A stretch of DNA of 64,000 bases from Anolis sagrei (lineage: Eukaryota; Chordata; Lepidosauria; Squamata; Anolidae), in contig NC_090024.1 in NCBI RefSeq assembly GCF_037176765.1, forward strand, positions 246,538,571-246,602,570, read 5' to 3'. The notes below the pieces were generated by a model. It ran no database searches. It was not told the DNA's origin and saw only the letters and a program-made list of their open reading frames with translations. Numbering within the stretch: the first letter of the stretch is position 1; every line of letters starts with the position of its first letter. Of this stretch, positions 54,766 through 63,974 are shown one piece after another. Both the position numbers and the translations under genes were made by a program.

Positions 54766-57700
54766 TTTCATTTACTTATACCCCGCCCTTCTCACCCCGG
54801 GGGGGACTCAGGGCGGTGTACAACATAGAAAGAACAAGGTTCAAAATTCAAGACACAATCTAAAATATCAATCTAGCAATAACCAAAAACATGATCATCA
54901 AAAACATCAACAATATCAATACTTGCAGCAATAGCCGACGTAGTGAAGCAACCAAGTTGGGGGTGTGTGTGTTGAATGCTCTCATGAAGGAGGCCAGACT
55001 TGGTGGAGGTGGTTGACAGGGGTGGAGCTGCAGGCTATGGAAGGTTGCTCTGACCCCTGCTGTGCTCTTTGCTTCAGTGTGAGCTAGGAGGCAGGTTTCA
55101 AACCCCCCCCCTCCCCCTGAAATTTTCAACCCTCCCCGAAATTTTCAAACCCCCCCCCAAATTTTCAACCCCCCCCCCAAATTGTCAACCCTCCCCGAAA
55201 TTTTTTTCTGGCTATGGCCCTGTATCTATCTATCTATCTATCTATCTATCCATCTATTTTCCTTATCTATCTGGAGGATTGCTGGGAGTTGCAGTCCAGG
55301 AATAGGAAATGGGAAATATGCCGGGATTGGGATGCTCTCAAAGAAATCCAAGGAGAAGCAAGCTTGCACCTTTGAAGCAGTGCATTTGGATCATCCTCTT
55401 CTCCTAAAGGGCCTGGCCTAAGGAATTCTGGGAGATGTAGTCCAGAAGGGAGTGTGGATATGCTATTGTGTATTTTGTTTGCTAGGGGGAGTCATTTTGC
55501 GCATGTGCTATAGAGTCTTTTTTTTTTTTTTTTGCTTATTTGGCCTTTTAAGTCCCTTGTGTTGTGTTTTTCGGTGTTTTTATGAGTGATGGTCACTCGT
55601 TGGCTTGATAGATGTGTTGTGTCCAAATTTGGTGTCAATTCCCTCAGTGGTTTTTGAATTCTGTTAATCCCACAAACGAACATTACATTTTTTTTATTTA
55701 TATAGATATCTATATAAATAAAAATGTAATGTTCGTTTGTGGGATTAACAGAACTCAAAAACCACTGAAGGAATTGACACCAAATTTGGACACAAGACAC
55801 CTATTATCCCAATTTATGTCCTTTACTCAAAACAACAATGAAAACACAAAGCAGAAAGGACTTCGAAACTGCATGTCCCCAAAGGAGAAACTGAATGCCC
55901 ACAAAGAGACCCATGGCCACGCCCTCCTCCTCCTCGCAGGTAAATAGCCAGCCGTTAAAGCATTAGGAGCCAGGCATGCATGCACGGCCACACACACACA
56001 CACAAGCGAGAGTGGGCACCATGGGAGTGGAGGTGGAGACTTGCCACATGGAGCCCCTTCTCTTTCCCTGCTATGTCAGGAGGGCAGTCTCCTCCTCCTT
56101 TCCCTGTCGGAAGAGGAAGGGGCGGATGACTGGCAGCGGCAGCAAGGATGAAGGGGAGGAGGAGGAGGAGGCGAGGAAGGTGGACTGTGCTTGAGTGAAG
56201 GTCCTTCCTTCTCTCCCTCACTTGCTTCCTTTCTTTCCTCCCTTTCCTTTCTTTTCTTCCTCCCTTCTCCTTCCTTTCCTTCTTTCCCTCCTTCCCTTCT
56301 TTCCTGTCCCTCCTTCCTTCTTCCTTTCCTTCCTTTCCTTCTTTTCCTCCCTCCCTTTCTTCCTTCTTTCCCTTTCTTCATGTCCTTCCCCTTCATTTCC
56401 TTCCCTCCCTCCTTTCTTCATCCCCCTCCTTCCTTCACCTCCTTCCTTCTTCCTTCTCTTTCCTTCCCTTCTTTCCCTCCCTCCCTCCCTTTGTTTTTCC
56501 TTCCTTCCTGTCCCCCCTCCTTCCTTCTTCCTTCCTTTCTTTATTTGTAAGATATAAATACAATATTAAATGGAAGGGACAGTCAAGAAGTAACGAGAGA
56601 AGGAGGGAAAGAGGGAAGGAATGAAGGAGGGAATGGAGGAAGGAAGGAAGGAGAGAGGGAGGGAGGGAAAGAAGGAAAGAAAGGTAGAGAAGCAAGGAAG
56701 GAGAGAAGGAAATAAAAAAGTGAAAGGAAAAAGAGAGGGAAGGAAGGAGAGAAGGAAAGAAGGACAGGGAAGGAAGGAAGGAAGGAAGGAAGGAAGGAAG
56801 GAAGGAAGGAAGGAAGGAAGGAAGGAAGGAAGGAAGGAAGGAAGGGAGGAGAGAGGGAGGGAGGGAGGGAAAGAAGGAAAGAAAGAAAGGTAGAGAAGCA
56901 AGGAAGGAGATAAGGAAATAAAAAAGTGAAAGGAAAAAGAGAGGGAAGGAAGGAGAGAAGGAAAGAAGGACAGGGAAGGAAGGAAGGAAGGAAGGAAGGA
57001 AGGAAGGAAGGAAGGAAGGAAGGAAGGAAGGAAGGAAGGAAGGAAGGAAGGAAGGGAGGAGAGAGGGAGGGAGGGAGGGAAAGAAGGAAAGAAAGAAAGG
57101 TAGAGAAGCAAGGAAGGAGATAAGGAAATAAAAAAGTGAAAGGAAAAAGAGAGGGAAGGAAGGAGAGAAGGAAAGAAGGACAGGGAAGGAAGGAAGGAAG
57201 GAAGGAAGGAAGGAAGGAAGGAAGGAAGGAAGGAAGGAAGGAAGGAAGGAAGGAAGGAAGGAAGGGAGGAGAGAGGGAGGGAGGGAGGGAAAGAAGGAAA
57301 GAAAGGTAGAGAAGCAAGGAAGGAGATAAGGAAATAAAAAAGTGAAAGGAAAAAGAGAGGGAAGGAAGGAGAGAAGGAAAGAAGGACAGGGAAGGAAGGA
57401 AGGAAGGAAGGAAGGAAGGAAGGAAGGAAGGAAGGAAGGAAGGAAGGAAGGAAGGAAGGAAGGAAGGAAGGAAAGAAGGAAGGAAGGAGAGAGGGAGGGA
57501 GGGAGGGAGGGAGGGAAAGAAGGAAAGAAAGAAAGGTAGAGAAGCAAAGAAGGAGAGAAGGAAATAAAAAAGTGAAAGGAAAAAGAGAGGGAAGGAAGGA
57601 GAGAAGGAAAGAAGGACAGGGAGGGAAGGAAGGAAGGAAGGAAGGAAGGAAGGAAGGAAGGAAGGAAGGAAGGAAGGAAGGAAGGAAGGAGAGAAGGAAG

Positions 57701-60700
57701 GATGTAACGAAAGAGCAAAGAAAAGGAGGAAAGAAACAGGTAGAGATGGAAGAAAGAAGAGAAATAGGGAAAGAAAAAGAGGAAAGGAAGGAAAGAGGGA
57801 GGGAAGGTTGGCCATAGCAACGCGTGGTGGGTACAGCTAGTCTATATAAATAAAAATGTAATGTTTGTTTGTGGGATTAACAGAACTCAAAAACCACTGA
57901 ATGAATTGCCACCAAATTTGGCCACAAGACACCTACTAACCCAATGAGTGACCATCACTCAAAAATTTGATTTTATCATTTGGGAGTTGTAGTTGCTGGG
58001 ATTTATAGTTCACCTACAATCAAAGAGCATTGTGCACTCCACCAATTATGGAATTGAACCAAACGTGGGACACAGGACTCCCATGACCAACAGAAAACAC
58101 CAGAAGTGTTTTGTGGGCATTGACCTTGAGTTTGGGAGTTGTAGTTCACCTACATCCAGAGAGTGCTTTGGATGGATCTGGACCAAACTTGGCACGAATA
58201 TTTAATATGCCCAAATATGAACACAGATGGAGTTTGGGGGAAATAGACCTTGACATTTGGGAGTTGTAGTTACTGGGATTTATAGTTCACCTACAATCGA
58301 AGAGCATTGTGAACACCACCACCAATGGCACAGAACCCCCATGACCAACAGAAAATACTTAAGGCCACTCAGTCCAACTCCCTTCACCTGGGCAAGAAAA
58401 TGTAAACAAAGCCCTTCTGACAAAGAGCCATCCAGCCATAGATATAGATAGATGTGATTCACATACACACAGATATCATATCATAGAATTGAAAGGGACC
58501 CCTAAACAAGGACAATGATATGTTGCATGTTCCAGAGTAGGCAAACCAGGCAATCTCCACATCAACACTGACAAAGAAGCAACAAGAAATACTGTTTACC
58601 CACAAGCAGAAAGAAATTACATATATTCGAAACCAACACTTTCTCATTACTTTATTCTCTAGATCACCAGACTGGGCCACAGCAACGCCTGGCAGGGGAC
58701 GGCTAGTATAGATATAAATGTAATAATAGTATGCTCAAATGCTTGGGATGGAAACTTCGGTGGAAGGTGAGCACAGAAGCACTTGGGATGTCTGGTATTT
58801 GCAGGGTCCTTGTGCGAGTGGAGCCCCCCCCCCCCTTTCACTTTTCCCTTCCTCTCTATCTCCCATTAAGGCTCCCTAGGGAGTGACTTGTGACTAGTAA
58901 GGCAGAAATGGGCAAGTCACAATAATACGTTTGAGTTTTAGGAACATTTCAGATTTTGGATTTCCAGGTAAAGGATACTTTAAGTGATGATGATGATGAT
59001 GATGATTTTTTAAAGTATTATGCCTTTTACTCTGTATTCTCAGGCTAGTTTGCTCTGTGGCCTTTGTCCTGCTGTTGTACAGCATTTCTCAACCTGGGGG
59101 TCAGGACCTGGGGGGGGGGGTCGCGAGCAGTTGTCTGTCGGTCATGGGGGTTCTGTGAGGGAAGTTTGGCCCAATTCTATCGTTGATGGGGTTCAGAATG
59201 CTCTTTGATTGTAGGTGAACTATAAATCCCAGCAACTACAACTCTCAAATGTCAAGGTCTATTTCTCCCAAACTCCACCAGCATTCACATTTGGGCATGT
59301 TGAGGATTTGTGCCAAGTTTGGTCCAGATCTATCATTGTTTGAGTCCACGGTGCTCTCTGGATGTAGGCGAACTACAGCTCCAAAAACTCAAGGTCAGTA
59401 CCTACCAAATCCTTCCAGTATTTCCTGTTGGTCATGAGAATTCTGTGCGCCAAGTTTGGTTCAATTCCATCGTTGATGGAGTTAAGAATGTTCTTTGATT
59501 GTAGGTGAACTATAAATCCCAGCAATTACAACTCCCAGATGACAAAATCAATCCCTCCCCAACCCAACCAGTATTCAAATTTGTATCAGGTATTTGTGCC
59601 AAAGTTGGCCCACTGATTGAAAATGCATCCTGCATATCAGATATTTATGTGACAATTCATATACATATTATGGTTATGAAGTAGCAATGAAAATAATTTA
59701 ATGATTGGGGGTTTATCACAACATGAGGAACTATATGAAGGGGTTGTGGTATTAGGAAGGTGGAGAAACACTGATCTACAATAATTTATTTATTTTATTT
59801 ATTTAGAGCTTTTATAACCTAGTATTCTCGACCTCCGAAGAGGGACTCAGGCTGGCTAAAAACAGGAAATTCATACACAAATAAGCTAAAACATAATAAC
59901 ATCATAATACGTTAATACATTAAAATACATTAAAATACAGATTAAATAATTACATAAAGCCAAGTCGTCAAGGTAAAATCCCATATTCATCACCATCCAT
60001 CAGTGTGGTCAGCAGTTATTGACTCGATCCTCATTCTGCAAATGCTATATTCCAGAGCCAGGATTTTACCAGCTTTCTGAAAGTCAGGAGGAAAGGGGCA
60101 GTTCTAATCTCCAATGGGAGAGAGTTCCAGAGCCGAGGGGCCACCACCGAGAAGGCCCTGTCCCTCGTCCCCACCAGACGAGCCTGAGAGGCTGGTGGGA
60201 CCAAGAGCAGGGCCCCTCCAGAAAATCTTAACAACCTTGATGGTTCCTAGGGGAGAATCCATTTGGACAGGTAAACTGGGCCGGAGTCATTTAGGGATTT
60301 ATAGGTCAGCACCAGCACTTTGAATTGTGCTCGGAAGCTAATTGGCAGCCAGTGGAGCTGACGCAACAGAGGAGTAGTATGCTCCCTGTACCCCACTCCT
60401 GTTAGTAATCTGGCAGCCACTCGTTGGACTAGTTGAAGCTTCCGGGCAGTCTTCAGAGGCAACCCCACGTAGAGAGCGTTGCAGTAGTCTATACGGGATG
60501 TAACCAGAGCGTGGACCACCGTGGTCAAGTCCGACTTCCCAAGGTGCGGGCACAGCTGGCGCACAAGTTTTAGTTGTGCAAAAGCTCCCCTGACCACCGC
60601 CGAGACCTGAGATTCCAGTGTTACTAGGTTATTTCTTGCAAACCAACCAAGTGACACAGACTAGATTCATAGCCATGTATGTTCAGAATGGATATGCTAC

Positions 60701-60995
60701 CTAGAGCCCATTAGCCCAAGAAGATAAGAGGGTAACTGCCCCCCCCCCTTGCCCCAGCTTCTGTGCCAAGTGCCATAAGGCTCCCTCATTGGGCAGCGGG
60801 TTGAGACAGGGCCTGTGCCAAATACATGTCTTGACCCATTTGGGTTCATGGCTTAAGTTTTCTTACCTGGCATTGGGTCAAGGCAGGCTTTCCTACATCC
60901 ATATGTGCAGCACTTTTTCTTTTCCATGCAATCGAAGTCATCACTACAATAATCCCTGCAATATTTTCCTTCAGTACGGCATACACCATCGTCCT
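46507..60995 (-). CDS. Second, convergent multi-WAP gene (partial)
   Basis: Four WAP exons on the minus strand, 60995-60867, 51388-51251, 48109-47978 and 46653-46507, are all GT-AG and phase 1-1, so they splice in frame (182 codons). Every domain has the full eight cysteines. They share the acceptor context CTTCCAG and the donor GTAAG. Flanking intron similarity pairs 60.9k with 48.0k and 51.3k with 46.5k, suggesting a duplicated two-domain block. No signal-peptide exon or stop exon was recognised; the 5' exon may lie beyond 64000. The exons could also belong to two short genes. Function is inferred as secreted protease inhibition or antimicrobial activity, as for other WFDC proteins. Confidence 0.7.
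47030..47513 (+). mobile_element. Family 2 LTR 3' fragment (fossil)
   Basis: Matches the 3' part of 44366-45229: GAAAGGCTTCGGCTGATAAG, TGTTAGATCAGGCATCATTT, CAATAAAAG and ..GAAGTGCAACA. 5'-truncated, in the intron between WAP exons B2 and A2. Confidence 0.7.
47868..47912 (-). pseudogene. Relic WAP exon tail with a lost donor
   Basis: The minus strand reads CTACTGGACCCACTACCTGATAAGGGAG, matching live exon ends (..GCCTGGAGCCACTGACTG|GTAAGGG) but with the donor GT changed to AT. The rest of the domain is unrecognisable. It lies about 65 bases past the exon A2 donor. Confidence 0.5.
47978..48109 (-). CDS. WAP exon A2 (minus-strand gene)
   Basis: The 44-codon exon reads KQGTCPAL, QHC, SEC, KDC, RKCC, VGCG, SLC and LTPSFG: a full eight-cysteine WAP domain. 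Acceptor CTTCTTCCAG, donor GTAAGA, phase 1-1. The upstream intron flank (GTCAGAGAGTCA region near 48135) matches that of exon A1 near 61020, and a relic exon tail follows the donor as in A1, marking them as duplicates. Confidence 0.9.
48148..48515 (-). mobile_element. CR1 3' fragment, minus
   Basis: Tail TCATAGAATCCTAGAATC at 48155, then [19 protein letters not shown] and [16 protein letters not shown] on the minus strand. Confidence 0.9.
48612..48858 (+). mobile_element. CR1 3' fragment, plus
   Basis: AGGAGATTCCATCTGAACAT to GATTCTATGATTCTATG. With the previous entry it forms an inverted CR1 pair. Confidence 0.9.
48935..49245 (-). mobile_element. Old CR1 subfamily fragment
   Basis: ACCATCCAGTCCAATGCTCT, CTGACAGATGGCCACACAG and GTTTGAACCCATTGCTCCGT, diverged from the main CR1 group. 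Confidence 0.7.
49437..49525 (-). mobile_element. Short LINE/SINE-like tail
   Basis: (TTGA)n then CCTTATTTATATCCCACCTT and a GAGGGGGACCCGAGGCAG stretch resembling the terminal part of L2 3' UTRs. Confidence 0.45.
49776..51180 (-). mobile_element. L2-type LINE with a long open RT C-terminal frame
   Basis: A 365-codon minus-strand frame (51200-50103) has CGVPQGSILSPMLFNIYMKP, the catalytic [45 protein letters not shown] and VAAPRLWNALPKELR. The 3' end is an (ATA)n tail at 49776. The best preserved L2 here, hence fairly recent. It ends about 70 bases from WAP exon B1. Confidence 0.93.
51251..51388 (-). CDS. WAP exon B1 (minus-strand gene)
   Basis: The 46-codon exon reads KAGFCPIL, TYC, DEC, SRC, QKCC, AGC, KEC and HEPLPG: a full eight-cysteine WAP domain. 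Acceptor CTCTTCCAG and donor GTAAGA, phase 1-1. A LINE ends about 80 bases downstream of the donor, and another LINE 3' end lies about 110 bases upstream of the acceptor, so this exon is a small island between two minus-strand LINEs. Confidence 0.9.
51500..52400 (-). mobile_element. Non-LTR retrotransposon C-terminus, tentatively R4/Vingi-like
   Basis: A 243-codon minus frame (52397-51666) has the C-terminal zinc-knuckle-like pattern FCICGSSEVEDITHVLLN..LY, found downstream of RT in several non-LTR clades. It is followed by a short 3' UTR with repeated TTAACACATA. No RT core is present and it does not match the CR1, L2 or L1 copies here; the clade is a guess. Confidence 0.55.
52601..53117. 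mobile_element. AT-rich hAT-like foldback element, second copy
   Basis: Ends TAGGGCTGGGCGGTTTCG and TTGTTACCCAGGCCTA. The exact 8-base duplication TTGGTTAA is at 52593-52600 and 53118-53125. The interior is rich in AATTCGTTA and TTTCGTAAAT motifs as in 25470-26298, without the AT satellite. Confidence 0.85.
53126..54455. other. Stretch without recognised gene; possible LTR-like remnants
   Basis: CGCTCATTAAACCTCGATGT at about 53690 and GGTATAAAGAATCGAAC at about 54215 look like polyadenylation and TATA parts of old LTRs. No paired ends or target duplications were found and no coding sequence is recognised. Confidence 0.3.
54456..54520. repeat. (TCTA)n microsatellite
   Basis: About 15 TCTA units next to the hAT-like element; a second short run is at 55223-55255 on its other side. 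Confidence 0.95.
54521..55222. mobile_element. hAT-like element CAGGCCTGTAGC... with inserted L2-like tail
   Basis: Ends CAGGCCTGTAGCAAGGG and CTGGCTATGGCCCTG match the family at 21005-21264. It is inserted in a TCTA microsatellite, so the target duplication cannot be resolved. It contains a (TTTA)n plus L2-type tail at about 54726-54860 and poly-C clusters at 55100-55200. Confidence 0.65.
55515..55706 (-). mobile_element. Helitron 5' fragment, minus, head-to-head with next
   Basis: The minus-strand start TCTATATAAATAAAAAAAATG is at 55706, followed by the sub-terminal ACACCAAATTTGGACAC and ATAAAAACACCGAAAAACAC. Truncated near a poly-T at 55515. Confidence 0.65.
55709..57840 (+). mobile_element. 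Helitron, both ends present, with polypurine satellite
   Basis: Starts TCTATATAAATAAAAATG after an A and ends GTACAGCTAG before a T. The 3' hairpin region is GCCATAGCAACGCGTGG. The interior is a GC-rich stretch (55900-56190), a C/T tract (56195-56550) and a G/A satellite (56590-57815). The same family as 4154-6191. Non-autonomous. Confidence 0.75.
56590..57815. repeat. About 208-bp tandem polypurine satellite with (GGAA)n cores
   Basis: The marker GTAGAGAAGCAAGGAAGGAG or near variant recurs at about 56691, 56892, 57102, 57307 and 57537 (spacing about 200-230). Each unit holds a variable (GAAG)n run. Nearly pure G/A for 1.2 kb. Confidence 0.92.
57841..58706 (+). mobile_element. Helitron abutting the previous one, carrying the hAT-shared module
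   Basis: Starts TCTATATAAATAAAAATG immediately after the CTAG of its neighbour and ends GGGGACGGCTAG before a T. The 3' part GGGCCACAGCAACGCCTGG is the terminal hairpin region. The interior 57965-58350 is the GGGAGTTGTAGTTGCTGGGA module. Confidence 0.75.
59080..59773 (+). mobile_element. hAT-type element (CAGCATTTCTCAACCTGG...AACACTG)
   Basis: Ends match 15390-17202 (CAGTGTTTCTCAACCT). The interior has the shared module and the GGGGTTGTGGTATTAGGAAG 3' sub-terminal region. No clean 8-base duplication was seen. Confidence 0.75.
59785..60625 (-). mobile_element. L2-type LINE 3' part
   Basis: Minus strand [40 protein letters not shown] and [19 protein letters not shown]. Tail (TTTATTTA)n at 59787. 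Confidence 0.9.
60775..60818 (-). pseudogene. Relic WAP exon tail with a lost donor
   Basis: The minus strand reads GTCTCAACCCGCTGCCCAATGAGGGAG, again a CL.PLP exon end with AT in place of the donor GT. It lies about 50 bases past the exon A1 donor, the same arrangement as 47868-47912. Confidence 0.5.
60867..60995 (-). CDS. WAP exon A1 (minus-strand gene)
   Basis: The 43-codon exon reads DDGVCRTE, KYC, DYC, FDC, KKKCC, YGC, KAC and LDPMPG: eight cysteines in WAP spacing. The usual Pro after C1 is Arg here. Acceptor CTCTTCCAG and donor GTAAGA, phase 1-1. About 70 bases past the donor lies a relic of another WAP exon tail (60779-60815). Confidence 0.88.
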
Positions 60996-61167
60996 CTGGA
61001 AGAGCAAAGTGAGGGGTGTCAGAGAGTCAAAACAGAGTCAGCTGGGAGCCTGAAAAAGGCTCATATCCAGCCTTTGTTCAAAAACCGTCTAAGAAGGAGA
61101 TCCCACCAGACTCCCTGGAAGCAGCAGAGGATTCTCTTGTTGAATGGCTCAGACTTTCAAGAGGTTC

Positions 61168-61905
61168 TCATAGAATCCTAGAGTTGGAAGAGACCTCATG
61201 GGCCATCCAGTCCAACCCCATTCTGCCAAGAAGCAGGAAAATTGCATTTAAAGCACCCCTGACAGATGGCCATCCAGCCTCTGTTTCAAAGCTTCCAAAG
61301 AAGGAGCCTCCACCACACTCCGGGGCAGAGAGTTCCACTGCTGAACGGCTCTCACAGTCAGGAAGTTCTTCCTCATGTTCAGATGGAATCTCCTTTCTTG
61401 TAGTTTGAAGCCATTGCTACATTGCATTCTCTCCCTCCTCCCTGTGATTTCCCTTCATGTATTTATACATGGCTATCATGTCTCCTCTCAGCCTTCTCTT
61501 CTTCAGGCTAAACATGCCCAGTTCCCTAAGCCGCTCCTCATAGGGCTTGTTCTCCAGACCCTTGATCATTTTAGTCGCCCTCCTCTGGACACATTCCAGC
61601 TTGTCAATATCTCTCTTGAATTGTGGTGCCCAGAATTGGACACAATATTCCAGATGTGGTCTAACCAAAGCAGAATAGAGGGGTAGCATGACTTCCCTAG
61701 ATCTAGACACTATGCTCCTATTGATGCAGGCCAAAATCCCATTGGCTTTTTTTTCCGCCACATCACATTCCTGGCTCATGTTTAACTTGTTGTCCACGAA
61801 GACTCCAAGATCCTTTTCTCACATCCTGCTCTCAAGCCAAGCATCGTCCCCCATTCTGTATCTCCCTAATGTGTAATTCAAATTTTTTTTCCTGACATTT
61901 AAGCC
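61168..61905 (-). mobile_element. CR1 fragment, minus
   Basis: Tail CATAGAATCCTAGAGTTGG at 61169, coding [37 protein letters not shown] and [12 protein letters not shown] to about 61797, and further RT remnants to about 61905. Confidence 0.92.
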
Positions 61906-62275
61906 GTTGGTCTCTCATGTCCTATTTATGTAAGACAAAGCGACGTGCTTTGCCTGGCTTCCGGCTATGCAAGAAGAAACAGCAAGGCCAATCTGACTCG
62001 CAATGCTTCCTCCATCACATGGGAAAAGCGTCGTCCTCACAGCGAGGCCAGTGCAACACAGAAGCATCTGGTGACACTTTTACTCCAGTTGGAGAGGGAG
62101 TGACAGACATCTCCTGATGGCTGCTGTGGAGCTCTGTCTCCAAGCTGGCTCTAGGATGCTTATTTTGAGCTATAGGATGAGGTTGCTAGTCTCTGAAGAA
62201 GCAGAAAATTGGCTGCATCTTCCATATGACATTGTTTCAAATATTTATCCATTACTCTCATGTCCTCTTCTCCTA

Positions 62276-63003
62276 GGCCCCTTCTACACTGCTGTATTGT
62301 CATATGTTCTGCAGTTGGTGGTTGGTGATGGAAGGGTTAATATAAGTATTAGTTCTAAAGGGTTAACTAATCAGTAAGTAAGAGTACATGGGTGAAAGCA
62401 ATTAAGGGTGGAGGCATGCAAGAGATAGGTTACAGCTGGGTGTTTGTGGATATAAGGAGCGAGCCTTGGAAATGATCTTCTGGAGAAAAGTATTATCATA
62501 TTTTGGTAGTGGGTGCTGCTGGTTTTTCCCCCAGGTTTGTTGGATTTTTGGTATCCTGACCTGTCTCCTGTAATCCTGGAACTTTTAACCTTTGGACTGG
62601 CTTTTGACTATGGTATAGACTCTTGATCCCTGGACTTTGTTTATTGAACTCTCGGCGTTTGACCACTGGACTGGACCCTTTGACTACAATGTAGTGTTTG
62701 CTATCCGTTTTTGTTTATTCTGTGGCTGAGTGCTATCTTTATGTTTTATATTTTGGTCTATTAAAACAGCCAGCAAGTAAGTGCTGTTTTAATTAAACTG
62801 TTTTATATCAAACTGGGTTTTTGTTTGATTCACCTCTGCTGGAAATAACAGCAGAGCCCTGGCAATGGGACACATATGCAATCTAGGTTATCTGCTTTGA
62901 CTTGGATTATATGGTAATATAGACTCGTGTAATCCAGTTCAAAGCAGATAATGTGGATTATCTGATTTGATAATCTGGATTATATAGCAGTGTTTAAGGA
63001 TCC
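62276..63003. mobile_element. Foldback MITE interrupted by an LTR fossil
   Basis: GGCCCCTTCTACACTGCTGTA at the left, and AATCCAGTTCAAAGCAGATAA with its complement TTATCTGCTTTGA at the right (62885-62950), an AT-rich self-complementary element ending ATATAGCAGTGT. Interrupted at CATA by the LTR. Confidence 0.6.
62305..62872 (+). mobile_element. Solo LTR (fossil), family 3
   Basis: 568 bp, TGTTCTGCAGTTGG...CAATGGGACA, flanked by CATA on both sides (62301-62304 and 62873-62876), with an ATTAAA polyadenylation-like site at about 62760. A solo, broken copy; family unknown. Confidence 0.65.
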
Positions 63004-63485
63004 ATAGCCTTCTCCTCTCTAAGCTGAACATCTCCAGCTCCTTCAGACAGCTCTTATGGGACTTGGCCGCCAAATCATTGACTTTCTCTGGAGAACTTCC
63101 AACTTGTCAATATTTTCCTTCAGTTGTTTTGCCCAGAACTGGAAACTGGGATATTTCAGGTGAGGTCTGACCAAAGCAAAAGAGCATGGAACTTGCATAA
63201 ACTGTGCCCCCCCCCCCCAGATGTTTGGAACCTTTGCTCCTAGAAGTCCTAGCCAGCTTGGCCAATTGTCAGGAATTCTGGCAGCCAAAATCCACCTGAA
63301 TGGCCACAGGTTGTGCAGGCCTGATGTAGACATTAGTCTACTGTTTATGCCACCTAGAATCACATTTGCCTTTTAGCTGCAGCATCACACTCCTGGCTCA
63401 TGTTGAGCTTGTGGCCTGCTTAGGCACCTAGATCTCTTTTACATGGACTGCTTTCAAGCCAAGCACGACCCTCTGTGTGTTTCTC
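63000..63485 (-). mobile_element. Old CR1 fragment with a MITE remnant
   Basis: CTCTAAGCTGAACATCTCCA, CAACTTGTCAATATTTTCCT, TGCAGCATCACACTCCTGGC and TTCAAGCCAAGCACGAC follow CR1 order on the minus strand with heavy divergence. 63205-63325 is a different foldback-type insert. Confidence 0.7.
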
Positions 63486-63974
63486 TCTCTCTTTTGTAAT
63501 GAAGGAAGTTGTGGGTTGCTTAACTTTAGCTCACTTGATAGTCATGTTCTCATGGGCTCCTAGAAGAGGTCCATGGTTTTCCCACTCTCTTTCAGCTCAT
63601 CCAAGATGATGGGACCTATTTTTCTGGGAGGGGCATGGGGTGACCCAACACATTGTTAGGACCAGTTGGTTGGACCATGACGTTTGGAGCTCGAAGCCTT
63701 TGTGTCCCACACCCATAAGTCCCGGACTATGCTGAAGGGGACATCTGGACCCAAATTCAATGGGGTAATGAATCCCCTGAGACTTGATTCCAAAACAAAA
63801 AGGAACTATGCAAGATGTAGAGACAAAAATCTAAAACTATTTAATTCCCACCTGTGAGTATGGATAAATACAAGACATGATGGAGATAGAAGAGATAGCT
63901 CTACAAAATTTAAACATCCCAAAATGTTGTGAAGGAATAATTCTATGAAGAAAACCAGGTAGTTTTGCACTCAC

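Noticed and set aside
56435-57820. Minus-strand frames of 410-461 codons (FLPSFLPS repeats)
   Set aside because: Translation of the (GGAA)n polypurine satellite; the same artefact as above.
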